Positions 29,401 through 44,400 of a stretch of 64,000 nt of DNA are shown here, piece after piece (position 1 is the stretch's first letter; each line of letters starts with the position of its first letter). The stretch comes from Apteryx mantelli (Eukaryota > Chordata > Aves > Apterygiformes > Apterygidae). The position numbers and the translations under genes were made by a program. The notes below the pieces were generated by a model. The model had not been told where the DNA came from and did not search any database. It saw only the letters and a list, made by a program, of their open reading frames with translations. Location of the stretch: NCBI RefSeq assembly GCF_036417845.1, contig NC_089979.1, positions 121,615,415-121,679,414 on the forward strand, read 5' to 3'.

Positions 29401-32400
29401 TAGTGACACATTTTTCTCATTCTCAATTCATGCAGGATTTAAATAGACATCTTTTTAGGAAAAAAAGATCTGAATCCCACTATTTACAAAGATGTGCTAT
29501 AGATGAGCAAATACAGAAGTATACCTTCTGAAAGTATTTACTCTGAAATAGAAAAGAAACCTTATAGCACTATGTGAAACCTTGCTTTGTACTTTCTTTC
29601 TCTGAACATTTGATTAAATGCATTTTAACTGCTTAAATGCAATGATGCTGCATATATTCTGTCCTTTTGGAAAGGGTCATTCTAGGACCCAGACGTATGT
29701 TTGAGCATACAGCTCCTGGTTCCTGGACAAACACTACATTGGGACGTTTTCATGAAGGATAGCTTATGTCGCCCTGACTAAGAGAGGTTTCCAGGGGTAT
29801 TACAGCAGCTTGTGATTACCATGGTGCAAGAAAGGCCTTATCACACCCTTTTTTCTTGGTCAATCTCTTCTTTAATTATTCACACCAAAGGTGAATGCTT
29901 AAAGTAATGTGATTAGTTGATACAAGACCTATGGTGGGTAGGTAACGCACAGGTTCAAGGTCATTAGCCTTCAAAGTGTTTCAAATGTAGAGTGGAGCAC
30001 AACTGAAGTCTGCTTTACAGTTTCATAAGAAGATCACTGCATCTGTAGCAGATTTTTTTTTAAACAGCACATCTATATTTAACTCAAAAGTAGGCACTTA
30101 TTTTATGTAAACTCTTAAAAAGTTGGTTTAAATATGTTTAATTTTTTATTTTAAAGCCTTCAGAGAGATTTCATCAATAATTTTTTAAATTAAACACTGT
30201 AGTCAGAAACCTGGTAACTATACTATAGTATATCCTGCCTTAATATTTGTTGCATCCTCTACAGTCTGGTCTTTGAGTCATATGCCATTCTCCACTTCTT
30301 CTAATAAAGCAAATGCTGTTAGCAAACTCATCATCCATATGATCAGGCTTAAGCGTCTTGTAATCGCCTCCAAAGCACAAGAGAATTTTCCCTTCCTCAT
30401 TTACACCAGGTTTCACACAGTGCCCCCATATTCCCAACCTCATCCTCTCTTATTTGCCAATACTACATATGTGGTACAGACTTTCTGAGTTGATCCACAG
30501 ATCTGGTAATGTGCCTGTGTTTAAGCCTTTCTTGTAATACTGACTATACTGAATGAAATGAACTTGCATTTAATATTACCTATTTCTCCTTCTCTGATTT
30601 GCTGGTTCTTAATCTATGAGCTCACTCAAAAAAGTAATATTGCTTATTTGAAATATGCCTAACAATAACAGGTGATATCACAAGTAAGAAATAAGTTAAG
30701 AATAAAATTCAGACTAATACATTTAACACCTGAGCTAGGTTTCTGTTAAAACCCTGTTTTAGCGCACACATTCTGCCAAATTCCTTCAATAATCCACAAG
30801 TCTCACCTCACAGTGTTCAGTGATAATGCAGAAACTATCTCGCTCCACAAAGCTTGCATAAAATTTGACAATGGCTGGATGGTCTAATTTGGAGAGCAGT
30901 TGTGCCTCTAGATTTGCTTCAACCGTTTCATTTGGCTTTAGATTTCCAACAGAGATTTCCTTTAGAACCTTGCTAGAGGGGGGGAAAAAATTCCTCACAT
31001 TAATAAAAACAGAAAAATACAAAATCATATAATGCTCATAATCTCCTCATAATTCCTTAAAATGCAAAATAATAATATTAACCAAGTATTTGGCAACATG
31101 AAACAATGAGGCAAGTGTAGGTAAACAAAGAGAATGCATTAAAATGCAAATAAGTATGCCAGTCACCACAGTGATTAGCAACATTTTAAAAGTATTATTT
31201 TAAAAGTATTATTTTTCTCACTATTTCTCACTCATGTTTTCAGTACTATGGATTACTGTATAATAATAAACATAATTGAAAAATCAAACACAAGTGATTT
31301 GAGACCCACCCAGAGTATATGTTCAAGTTTCATATATGAAGTAAGGAGTCATGAGAAACAATTTGGTTTTGCTGCTTCTGTCAAAGAGTCTCCATGGGGG
31401 GCATGAGAAAAATTACCCAAAAGATAGTATTTCTGTGACTATTCTTCTGATTAGAAAATCAGGACAATGACTTTTTTCCAAGGATTGGCCTGACTTTCAC
31501 CTGAACACCAGAGTGAAAAGGTACAAACCTGGATTTGAGCACTGTGATTGAAAACTAACTCAACTCTTTCAAAGAACTAAATTTTCAGGGGCTAACATTT
31601 GTTTTAGGAGGTTGCAAACCTCCAAAGACTTAAAAAATTAAGGGGATTCTTTTCACATTCTTCAAGTTAAGCATGTGAATGTGCCCTAGCAGAATTTGTG
31701 GTTCAGACTCAGCTGTACAAAATGCTTGGAGATGGGGAGTTCACTGCCAATGTGTCCTGGAAAAAAGCTTAATGCAGGGCAGTATGAAGAAGCATTTTCT
31801 GCTGAAATCTTCCTGTTGAAATGTTTTATAAAGCACGGCACGCATTGCAAAAAGGCATATTGTTTCCATGCACTTTAACTGGCTGCTGAAGAATGCATCA
31901 TTGGTCCATATCTGAAGGAGCCATTTGAGCCTATTAGAGAATATTGCAGGTACTTTACTGAAAGAAAACGATGAATATCCAATAGCTTTTGAATACATGA
32001 AAAGTAAATTCCACACTGAAACAATGTCTTCATAATGCTTTTAATAATTTCTCATTCAATATTGCATAGTTGTAAAGCCACAGGAGTTAAAAATGACAGT
32101 AATAAAACTGCAGTAATTCACTTGATCTAAGGAAAAAAAGCTGTAATTCTTCATAAGAAAATTTCTTCCTAAATCTCAACCATTAGTTACTGAGTAAACA
32201 GTGCATGAATTTTTACATAAACTTGCCTAATCCCCATCTGGCAATGTGATGAAAAAATACACAAGTTGATTTGCCTGCATCTCTACAGACAAGGTTCATA
32301 CTATTAGGACCGGTAATATCTACTGCAATCTTCTCATCTTCAGCTGACATGGGGACATTATTCCTCCTTCATATAGATCATGTCACAGAACTGACAAACA

Positions 32401-35400
32401 GAATGAGTCCTTGTTAAACATCACGTAATACACGTTTCTTATATACCAAAGACAACAATAAAAACCTGAGGTGTAGGGATAGCTTGTCATCTTAGTCACT
32501 CAGTGATTTTGATGCTGTCAACAGCTGTCAGACAAGAAGACAGGTGTTTTTCTTATTAAAATTCACTCCCACCCAGCAGAACGAATCAAGAAAAGGTACT
32601 TTTGTAAATAAGGTGTTGGTTTTCTCCTACACAAAGCTAATCCATATCCAGAATTGGAACTCATTTGCATCTGGAAAGCAAACTTTTGTAATGCAATCAA
32701 GATTAAGTATATTTGTATGCCACTGGTAAATATGTGCACTGTCTCTGTGGATAAGGTTTGATTTTACCATGTCTAATATGAAAAAGACAATGGGAGCTTA
32801 TACTTTCTGCAAAGCTTTTTCTATCTACTTATAGCTATATATACACTTTAAAATATATACTTAAAAAAGTCATCTCAGGGTCTCAGAAGTTTCACAGAGA
32901 AAATGAACAATGGTCTCCAGATCTAAAGCTGGTTCTTTTCTGATAACTTTAGAAGAAGCACTTTTGACCAAAAAGAAAAAGAAATCAGCTTTTCAGTTGA
33001 TTTTTCACGTAAAGTACACTGGATGGGGTTTCTGTACATTACAGAACTCACTATATTATAGGCAGTACTGCTAACATTGCTTAAACTTAAAGTTTCCTAA
33101 TACGCTTCAGTAGAAGAGCCAGATTTTATCAGACACAGAAAAAGATGAAGCTAAAAGCCTTCAGTCAAAATTTCATCTACGTAGATTAGCTGTATTTTTC
33201 AAAACCTTAAGCACACGCTCATGCATAAATTCACTCTGCCCCACTTCAGTATTAACACAAGTAACTTCCGCCCTAACAGGCAGCAAAAATTGGCACTTTC
33301 TGTGATTAAGAGACTCTCAGACATCTCAAATTTGGCATCCCTGCTGATCTCCCCACAAGCTGATAGGCTTTCTGCCTATCAAAAAAATAGCGATACCAAA
33401 CAGAAGAAAACAAACAAACTTGTCTTAGCCAAACAATCCTGCATACATTTCCCCTCTATGAAAAAAAACAACTCTACAATTTGAAGGAGACAAAGTGTTT
33501 CTTTTTATATGATACAACCTGCATTTTAAGGTTGTTTTATAATGAAGAGTAAGTTATCAGTGCTCCTAATTCAGCTAGAGTACTTGTGTATCATCTGATG
33601 AAAATCTTCCTGTATTGAACAGTTTAGAAACAGGTAGTTAGGTTACACAAAGTATTTTAAAAAGCTTTCAAAGCATGTGATATGCACATATTCTGAATAT
33701 TGGGGATAACAGACTCTCCTGTTAAGATTTTGTTGAGACCCCACCTGGAACATACAGGCCATCTGAAGTTCATGATTTTCATAAAACCTGCCTCTAAATT
33801 TTCTACCACTAAGCCTCAGGCTTCAAGCAGGATTAAAACTATTTTCAGGAATTTAGAAATCATAGATTTGGGAGGCATATATAGAAAAACAGGTTAAGAT
33901 AACTAAAATGTGGCTGTCCCCTAAATGCAACAGTTAGAACTACTCCTTTTGACATAATGCTAAAATAGATGTACTATTTTAAATTTATTTACTATGATGT
34001 TTCCTTAATTTAGAATACAGATGCATACACACATTAGATACGTAACTACACATCAACTAGAAAACTTTGTTCTGGAAGGGCTGGCAGATATCTTAAAGTT
34101 CAGCACAGAATATTAGCCTCAGCATTTTAATCCTGTGAAAAACCCTAGTCTTGCAATGTAATAGTGTAAAGACACTTCACAATTAACCTTGAACAGTCTG
34201 CAACTGAGAGAGTCCTGTAGTGAATGCATTAACATCTTCAGAATAAAAAGCCCTGGCTGGGCTTATTCACACCCATTCTGGAGGAGGCTGAGGCTGTTTG
34301 GAACGGCTTACGGCAGTGATGCCCCCAAGGGGGGGAAAGAGCACCAAAGACGGCCCCACTCCCCAAAGCGCAGAAGACAGCCATCCTGCCTCCATAGGCC
34401 CCGCACCTCGGCGGGCTCACGCAATTTCCCCGGGAACACCTTTGGCTTTTCGTCAGCAAACCCCCTCCTGGCTTGGAAACACAGCCAGGCCAGCGCACCA
34501 TGTCTGCAACTGCAATACCATGGAGCAAATAGGTAGGAGTACAGCAAGACTTATGAGAAAACAAATGCAAAGGTGGAGTCCTCAAGTATACAGCCACCCA
34601 GTGGGAATACCTTTTTGAGTTTTAGTAGTGACTGACAATATGCCACAGCAGTGTTTATCTCAGTCTATTTGCACTGATCTAAAATTAAATATTTTACAAC
34701 CCATCTGGTATTTGTTTACATTGATGGCATGTTTTATTATTATATAATTTGGTTTATTGGATCAGCTGCAATTTTGAAAAGTTAGGAAGACAGCCTGTCT
34801 CAAAAGGCACTCTGTTTACTGAGAAAACTGCAATGCGAACTATTGACTAGGTACTTTTGTTTGCTGATAATGAAGTAAAATAAATACAACTCTTCTAATG
34901 TCAAGAACAGGTATTTTTAATAACCTATCACAGAGAGTGTGTGCTCAAGGAACATATGACCAAAATTTGAAGGGTTTATTTAAATAAAAACTTCATCTCA
35001 CACACGCTGTTGTTCAACTAATTACACCCTGACATTAGCAAGACCTCCTAGCAGGTAATCAGTGTGCAAAGACAGCAACCCATCATACCATGTATTTTGT
35101 ATTTCCGAATGGCCCTGACTACAATATAGAGAGTTGTGGTGTAGCTCACGACTGTGCATTGCATTTCTGTCCACTCTGTGCTTTGTAGAACTATCTTTCC
35201 ACACTGGTAACTCTTCAGTACAAGGACCATATGCGACTCCAAATAAACGTAGCACCTTGTAGAGGCATCTGTAGCTGGGCATAAACATGAAAGGAGTGCC
35301 CACTTAATTAATGCTTTCTTAAATACAATTCCTTGAATGGCAAACGGAGAAGCTATGGTACTACAGATGGGGACTGAAATGAAGATTAGACCACAGCCTT

Positions 35401-38400
35401 CATGCACACGTCCTGTCTGCACAGCAGCTTCCACCGTATTCAAATTGCTTGTTTAGGAGATTCATTACCAAGGACACCACCTGCACACAGGCAGCTGAAG
35501 TCACCCATCAGGACTGCGTCTTACATTCAGCTGTTTTCTAGAATATGGCACACTCACATTTTCACATTACAGCTGACTGTATAGTTCTCAAATCATAATT
35601 TCAGATTACTGTTGATAACTTCCACACTGAAAATATTACATTACTGGAATCTAATTTCTGATACAAAATCCTACCTGTCCCCAATTTAAAATGCTCTTTC
35701 TCTATGCTTTACATCCAGATATTACAGGATTCCTTTGATGAGTCATTCTGCTCTGTGTATGAAGTATTCCTCCTGTAAAGTCACTCGCCCACTGTCAGGC
35801 ACTCTCGTTTCCTTATGTTTCCCTTCAGGCACCTCACATTTACACTTTGACAAATCCAAGTTTTATTTGAAATTAATATACTTTACTGATTTGACAAGAC
35901 ACTCAGTTATCTGGAATCTACTTCCCTCTCTTAGGTTGATCTTCTAGTTTCATTGTAATTTTCATCTTACCCTTACCCATCAGACACACAGCTAGCCTTG
36001 TATTAATAATCCTAGCAGATTTCTTTGCCTGGTGTCAGTGACTGGCTTTCCTGCAGTTTACAGTTTAGTATCACCAGTTCAAACAATCATTTTTTTACAT
36101 TTTATTCATTAAGTTTGGAGCCCAAGTATGCACATGCTCAGACAATTTAAAGACATTCATTCATCAGGTAGGGAAAGGAGGAGCTGGTAAAGCATAAAAT
36201 TCAACAAGTCAGTATACACAAAACAGTTCTACCTAGAAAGAATATTTGATTTTAGTTAAGGAAAGAAACATTCATAGCAAATTAATGCCACTGAACTTCT
36301 GTGGGAAAATCAAGAAGATGATACACTATCTTTCACGCTTTCAATGAAAAACAGATGAAGAGTGCTATTTCCATCATGATTATTTTTTACTATCCTCCAG
36401 AATACTCTATTCATGTTGCTCACAAACATTCATGAACAACAACAGCCATTGAGAACCAGTCCCTGAGTTAACCACTAACAATTCAATCACTGTGTAAGTA
36501 CTGTAATATCCATAGATGGATTAATCATTATTTGTTTCTGAATAAGAATTTTAAGGTGTTTAATAGCTCTTAAACATCTTTGAATGGTGAAGAGATTTCA
36601 TAAATTTACAAGTGAAATGAATGATTCATTTTTCCTTTCCATCAGTGAGTCAAAATTATAGCACCTACAAACATTTTTCAAGATGCTTAATTATTTGAAT
36701 GCTTTAACATATGTACTAACACTCAACAGTTCAGCTCATGATGTAAACTGTTTATGGTTATTTCAAAATTAACGGTTCCTATTAGCATCCCAAAGAAATG
36801 TAAAGTATATTTTCTGGGACAAATTCATGAGAGAAAACACTGTGGAAATAAATTTGCTCCAAGGAATAGGGCTTATATGGTTTTCTTCTGTATTGAGCAA
36901 AATCTTGTATATACAAAGGGGCATACTTGAAATTATTTTTGGTCAATCATTTGTGCCAATGTTGTAAAAAATTAATAATTACAAATCAAAGCAGAATACT
37001 TGTGCTACATCCCACAGAACTGAACATGCCTTATTACTAGTAAGTATGAAAGCATCCATTAACATTATCTATTTAGATATTCAGATGTGTTTATTTTTAA
37101 TAATCCTTTGGCATATTTTGGTTTAAGTCATCTACAATAATTAAAAATAAATTTGAGAATGAACTTTGATCAATAAAGGAAGGATTTTCCTCTTAAAGAC
37201 CCTTTTTTCAAAGCATTTTATTTCCTAGAAAGAAATGAAACAAAAATTAGTTACGTTTATAGCTTCTTTATGCATTTCAGCTCAGAATCAAATATTGATA
37301 GACTGTGATTAAAGCGAAGAAATCTGTGTATACTCAGAACGATTATTAAAAATATTGCAGGGTACGGGCTAAATATATATGTGTGTATGTATTTTTTTTT
37401 ATAAATACTCTATCTCTAGATGTTGCATTATCACCATCTACTGTTCATTATTTTATCTGATAATGACTACCAGCCTTCACTGTATTTTCTCCAGCCTAGT
37501 CTTGTTTAAGAATGTAATTAAATATCATTAACCTAAATGGATTTTTGGAGATGAGTGTGACAAGGACGAAATAATTTGTTTATTCTCTATTTCTTTAAAG
37601 ATGTAATTCCATCAAACACCCACTCACCTGAAACAGACACTTTCCCATTGTGATTTCATTGTACGCACTTGATACATTTCAGTATTAAATGCTCTCTGCT
37701 AATTAATGTTTCCTTCCAGAAGAAAAGCCATATCATTAGAGAAATAAAGCTTGAATGAAGCATTAGTTATTTTCAAGCATTATTATTTGATTAAACATCC
37801 TGCGATTGCCATGTCACATCTCTTCAACTTGCAGTCTTGGGCTACAGCATATGCCAAAAAGAAGCTCACTTGTCTAGGAATACAGAAATTAGTCTGAAAT
37901 TAGAAATTTCAAAAATCCACATATTATCCGATCTACATGCTTCAGTTTACATAAAATACAGACAGTTTTGAAAAATAGAAAGTTCCAAAGGAAAAACAGA
38001 CACATTAAGTAATCACTGAAAGAATGTATCCCACAGAAACTCAGACTAAAACATTTTCTAATGTAAAATTTAATTGGCTCTTTCCTGAATATAAGTATAT
38101 TTGTAAGCAGAATTATGTTCCTTTAAATGTTGCAAGTATATTTAATGCCAACAATATTATATCTTCTGTGAAACCAATTCCCATAAGCAATTAAATACTA
38201 ATTTGCTTCAACTTTGATAGGAAAGCTCACTCTTCCCACATGTCTCTTTCAAGCAGGCATCTCCTTCAATGTTATTTCTGATATACATTAAATTATCTAC
38301 CGTACCAAAAAGAAGCATGCGCGTGCATGAGAGAGAAAAGCACAGCTCATGGTTGTACAAAAGCACATTACTAAACAGTCTATAATCAAAGGCTAAGGGA

Positions 38401-41400
38401 ATCAAGCAATGTTAACTGAGGAAATTAATTGTGTATAATATCTATTGTTACATAAAAGTCTTTTTATACTTTCTAACCTTCCTGGGTATGATACTGTGGT
38501 CTAAGAATTTGGTGAAATATGTGCAAATCAGAAATGAAGCCACTAGCCAACAACATTGAAAAGTTATTTTAGATCACACGAAGGGCACACCATACCTGCA
38601 AGAGAAGCAGTGAACTAGGAATGACGTTCACTAACGTAGCTGTGTCATATAAGAACAACCAAAAACTAGAAAAAGGGAAAGAAAAATACACTGATAGTCC
38701 AGCAAATCAAGAACTTATTCTGCTCACTGCAGCAATTTTCTCATTACAATTTACTGAACTCAATAAAGAGCCAGAAGGCTAGTTCTGCGTGGAAGAAAGT
38801 ACAATATCCTTGATGCAGAGTTAAAAGAAAACACGCCTTGCCAACAAGGGCAAACTGCAACAACATACAATACATCAAGCATATTCAAATATTGCAAAAA
38901 TACACAATATTGTTGATGCAGGTGGTCACAGTTTGACCTAAAGTAATAATACTGTTTTCTTACTAAAATTATCTTGCAAATGAATAAAATTAAACAACAG
39001 TTTCAACAAAACAAATGAGACAGAAGTGATCTCAAAGCATTTGCTTACTTACAAAATCATTAAATTCTGTCTCTGCTGCACATCTCAAAGAACCAATAAT
39101 TCACCAGAAATGCCTTAAGCATAATTCTCCACCCAATATTGAAAATAATATTTGTAAACATTACAAAAAAGAATGAACTCAACCAGCAGCACCACCTGTT
39201 GCCTGCCCACAAGATCACAACCAGGTGGGGGCTGCAGCAGGGAGCTCAGGAGAGCTCAGCTCTTGGAGGATGAGATTTAGAGGAAACCTAAGTCATCTTT
39301 TTCTTTAAGGCACTTTGCCTCCCATTCACATCAGTTAAAGACCCAGTTAGATTGCGCCACAGTCAAATGGACAAATCCCACTGAAAAGCAAAATCAAAGA
39401 AAGGTGCACTAAAAAGGAGAAAAAAAATACAATAACCCCAAAGCTCAAAAAGATGACTTGACAGAATTAAAAGTTATATCACACATTGCTGCACAGAATT
39501 TTCACAGGCATCTACATCACACAAACTGAATGAAAGGCACCAAGATGATTTGAGTGCTCATCTTTTGATTTCACAGAACCCATACAGAGTATCGGGTTAT
39601 ATACTTTGTAAAAACGAGAATGCTCAAAATTTTAACAAAGGAATTGCTTGCACAAAGGCCTGCAGCCTCTTTGTAGCTCCTACTAGCTAAATCTCTCACC
39701 AGCATATGCAGTGCAAATTGTGATGTCTATGCTCTAATGCCAAGCTGTCCTGCAAGCCCTGCTAGAAACTTAGCCAGTGCAATCAATTTCTGAACTTTCC
39801 TAAACAGAGCTCTAAATAAATCGTTTCACTGGGACATGGACCATGTCTTGGACACCTGTGTGTTGTAACTCTCAATACTGTTGTTGTTCTAGTCTACCAA
39901 TTTTATCAGTGTATCTCTCTGTGAAGACGTGTGTACGTGTGCCTTTCCATAGCTCTGTGGTAGCAGCGCATAAGCATAGTTTTCAGGGAGAGAAGAATGT
40001 GGAGCTCTAGTATTAGTTTCCATCCTCTCTACCTGTGTTGTACTTCGGGACTGTCACACTTCCATTGAAAGGTAGCTCTGCAGGTCTTTAACTCCACGGG
40101 GCGGAGGCTGGAGAGGAGCCCTACAGCGCCACGCTGGGCTGCAGGAAGGGCTGGGCACAGACAAGGATGCAGGGGATACGGACTAAAGCATCCTCCCACT
40201 TAATGTCCTGATTTACAGGCCCAACTTTGTCATTTGAACTATTCTACTGTTAGTTGCATATAGTTTCACATGAGAATTGTTTTGAACAAGTTCAGGGTTA
40301 TCAAACTAGTCTCTGAACCACTATTGGCCTGAACTGGAAATGATCTAAAACAATTTCAGTCATAGCTGCAACTCTGTACCAACAACGAAACAAAACATTT
40401 ACTGTTTGACTCCCAGGCAACATCTGTTTGCACTCTTAAACTAAAACTCAAAAGCTTTAGCCATGGTTACAGAGGCTTAAGTAAGGACTTGGACATGCAT
40501 TTAGGTCTTGGCTCCCACAGCACCATTCACAGAATGTGAAAGCCACACTTAACCACTGAAATGGAAAGATTATGGAGCCTAACTTCTTAAACCGTTCTAG
40601 TTAAATCAGCAAGAATTCTCTACCAAGGGTCTCTGTCACATTATCTCACATTTGGGACCAAGAAAGTCTCTGCACATGAACAGCTATGGCAGTTCAGCCG
40701 ATACACAGTAACCAGAGCTCTAGGTGAAGTGGCAGGGGTTCACCTCAATGAAGCGAGCAAATGATGGTTCACTAAGAAAAGCTTATCGAAAAAGAAGCAG
40801 CAATCAGTAATGTCCTACAGGAGCTGCTCCTTTGTTCAGTTTCCAATGAGATCCAGAATATTTGTTCAAAAACCTAAAATGACCTGAAGGATTCTAGTTT
40901 TAATTTCTAATTTTTATTTTCAGGGCTAAATGAGGGAGAAGAAGAAAGGCAGACAGCATGATTAGATGAAGAAGCACAGGGCAACTGGCAGGGGGTCATT
41001 TGTTATTGTTTTAATCAATTCAGTTTCAAATGAGCGTTCCCTTGGAATACCTTCAGAGAAGCAAACAGGCAGCAAACCCTGGGATTTAACGGTACAGCAA
41101 TCTGCTGACTGTCTCTTGGATATTCATAAGTTACAAAACTCTTCCACCTTTAGATTTTATTTTATTTGTAGTAAGAAGTCATAAATAATTGAAAGTCATG
41201 TGATAAATTATTCAGCTAAGTGCACAATTTCCAAGGAATCATAGCATGAGTCTGGATTAATGCTATAATGCAAGGCAGACGCAGAAACTGAGCTGACACC
41301 CCACAATTACCACATGCAGAAACGGTGCTGGGAGTTTGGCACTTCTCAGCATGTGCTTTCCACCAAGGGGACGTATAAGTACCTTTTGAATATTTATGAA

Positions 41401-44400
41401 CTACAAGTCCCTATTGCCTGCTGTGTACTTCAGCTGCTTGTCTATGCATGGTTATGAATTAGTGAAACTTAGCCCAGAGCTTCACTTTGCACAACTGATT
41501 AGGACATTCATTATCTATAAGTGATAGCACTGTCCTTCAAGACTACTGTTGAACAGAAACCTCTACTATAAAGAGATATTGTCTTTAACCATAATTACCT
41601 GTTATAATTAACTGATAAACTACTCAGGGAGACAGGGATAGAAGTGACTGCAGGAATATTACCATGCTAGCTGTTAAAATGCTGATACAGTCCTGCTACT
41701 TCTTTTATACAAGTCAGGTACATAATTGATTTGGGGTAGGTCAGGAAACAGGTCTATGATTGCCAACAAAAAAGCATCAGATATTTAGATGCACATCTGC
41801 AAAATCTTAGGCGATTCCAGAATCTGAAAGAAAAAAGAAATTGAAGATGCCCTGCATTTTGAAGATTATTTGTAAATCTGATGTCAATTTACATTACATG
41901 ATGGAAATTTGAAGTCAATGTTTTCTGAATGTACCAGTATATTTAAAGCCATACTGACACTTTGTTTAAAAAATTCATATCAGCTATTTCTTAGATGCAA
42001 TATTGAAATGCCTTCCTTGTCTTTCACTTCAAAGAAAAGATTGGATTTGAGCAAAACACTGAAATGGAAGAGTTTTATAAAGCAGCACTGACTTGATAAC
42101 TTCTGAGCTAAATAAACTTCATTTGTAACTGCCAATAAAATTCATGTTGTATTCACACATAGGACTGACTTGAGTTTCCTATCAAATAAGATCAAATAAG
42201 CTTCAAAGCATTTACGTATTATATGTTGTCAAAGAACTGAAAGTAAATACTAAATATCAAATACACTAGAAAACTGCAGAAGAATCCATAGCATAATTGT
42301 CCGACTACCTTTTCAAAATTTATTCAATTGTCCCATATTTATTAACCTTGTCTACAAAGGAAAGAATTATCTGTCTAACAAACACTACTCAGCATATGGA
42401 CTTACTGGCCAATTTCAGCCAAATTTGTCAGAACGGTAGCAATCTCAAGGATTTGAAGATGACACTATTCAATGAGCTAAGTAGGAAGTGCATGAGACCT
42501 AGATTAGCGGCCCCTGAATCTCAAAAGTTATTTGCTGTTTGAGCTGCCAAATCATCAATGTACATATACCAATCATCTCATCTGTGCATGTACTCAGAGA
42601 CCACCACAGCTTGACCTTTCTAGCCACTAATTAGGTAATGCAGTGAGGAAATATGTATATTGGAGGGAAGAAGTTGGAGCTACGTTTAGAGGAAGCAGAA
42701 GAAAACTGAAGACATTGCAGAAAAAGGAATGCGATCATAAAATAGGTGGTGAAAGAATTTGCTTATTGTGGTAGGATGAAGGGACACAGGATGCAAGTCT
42801 ACAGGAAACCAGGCTTCCTTTCTGCCACACACAGACAGCTTGTTTCCAAATTGTAGAACTGACCCCCATTATACTGGGCTACAAAGGAGCATAGAGAATT
42901 TACAGCGCAGTTAAAGATTGTGCTAACATTTAGCAAAACTAAAGATAAAAAGGAATAATTTCTCAAGTAGGAGTCTGGTTACTTTCCAGGCCTACCACCT
43001 CGCCATATGAACACAGGCAAATTATTTAACCTCTCTGCTTCTTGCCCATTTGCAAATTGGATAAAAATATTTCACAGCTCTGAAAAGTGCTTTCAGGTCC
43101 CAAAATGAAAAAGGTGCTACATGCATGCAAAGAATCACTCTTAAGAGACAGTATTCCATAATGGGTCTAGGAAAGTGACTGAGCAGCACTGTTTGTCCCT
43201 AGCTAGTGTATTCATAGTAATATTAAATTAAAGAAATTAAAGAAAACACAGACTTATCTACAAATTCATTATTGGTGTAATTTCTACAAAATAAAAAGAG
43301 GAGCCAAACAAAAATACATACATACAGTTATTTTTATGTAAATTAAAGCTAGAATTTTTTATTCTTTCTTAAAAAAAAACCCAGAGCTTCTAAAAAATAT
43401 GTGAAACTCCACTAATGGGTAACCAGTGATTTGCATCCCCATCTATCACATCTAAATTCAATTCAAACCCTGGAAAAGATTAAGAACTCGGCAAATATTT
43501 GCAAACACATGCAATCCTTATTTAGAGCCCAGTTACATATTAGCTGAATCACTTTGCAATTTGAAATAAAGATTTACCAAAGCTCATTTTAGGGATCACT
43601 AGAACGGAAAGGCACTGTCAATATTAAGCAATTTAATCTCACTTTTAGTGGATATACAGTACATGGCTCAAAACCAAAAGATTGGCAAATACCTAATGCA
43701 GAAAACATCAAATAAAATACAAAACAAGCCATCCTGAGCTAAGAAGCTTCCTTTCCTATGAACACATCTCTTGTGTTTAACTGACTCTGGTGTCTAAGAC
43801 AATGCAAATTCTGACCATGGTTTCTCCCAGAACTGGGGTATATAGATGGTCTCTCTCCTCTATGGATTGTCTAGCACAGAAGATACTCTTTCATAGTTAG
43901 GAGTGTCTCAGGTTCTGGCCTTTCTCTTTATGAGGGCATTAATTTTATTCTCTACTCAGCTGTCTATTTTCACACAAGTTATAGGAACTTCTATATTTGA
44001 GATGTCTAACCCTCGGTAATGCTTGGTCAGAAGCATCCAACAGGATCAATAGCTCTTGTAGGACATGGATAGCAAATTGCATAACTTTCTACACAAATAA
44101 AGAAGATAGTCACTTGCCCTAGCCATAAACCTAAAGAAAAGAACTTCCATTTTCTTTTTAGGAAATTATTATGAAACTTGGCAAAGTTGTTTATCACATG
44201 TCTACACAAACCAGTTGTTTCAGAATGAAGTGCAATTCTGAAGTTTAATGGCCAGTCTGAAGTAACTCCATGGGGGCACCATCTTGCTCCAGAAGACGAA
44301 TCACTGGTTTGGCTTTATCCCTCTCCTCTGTGGATAATATACCTTGGGGAAAAAAAAAACCACCAGCAATACAGGCAAAGAAGCTATTGCTCAGTGAGCT

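Noticed and set aside
32240-32350. GTGATGA ... CTGA pair considered as a box C/D snoRNA
   Set aside because: No complementary terminal stem and no convincing internal C'/D' boxes.
35022-35443. Overlapping 93- and 131-codon minus-strand frames
   Set aside because: No recognisable domain, and two competing frames over the same bases; probably a decayed repeat or chance.
39184-39201. Second CTCF-like site (GCACCACCTGTTGC)
   Set aside because: Three mismatches to the core consensus, including otherwise fixed positions.
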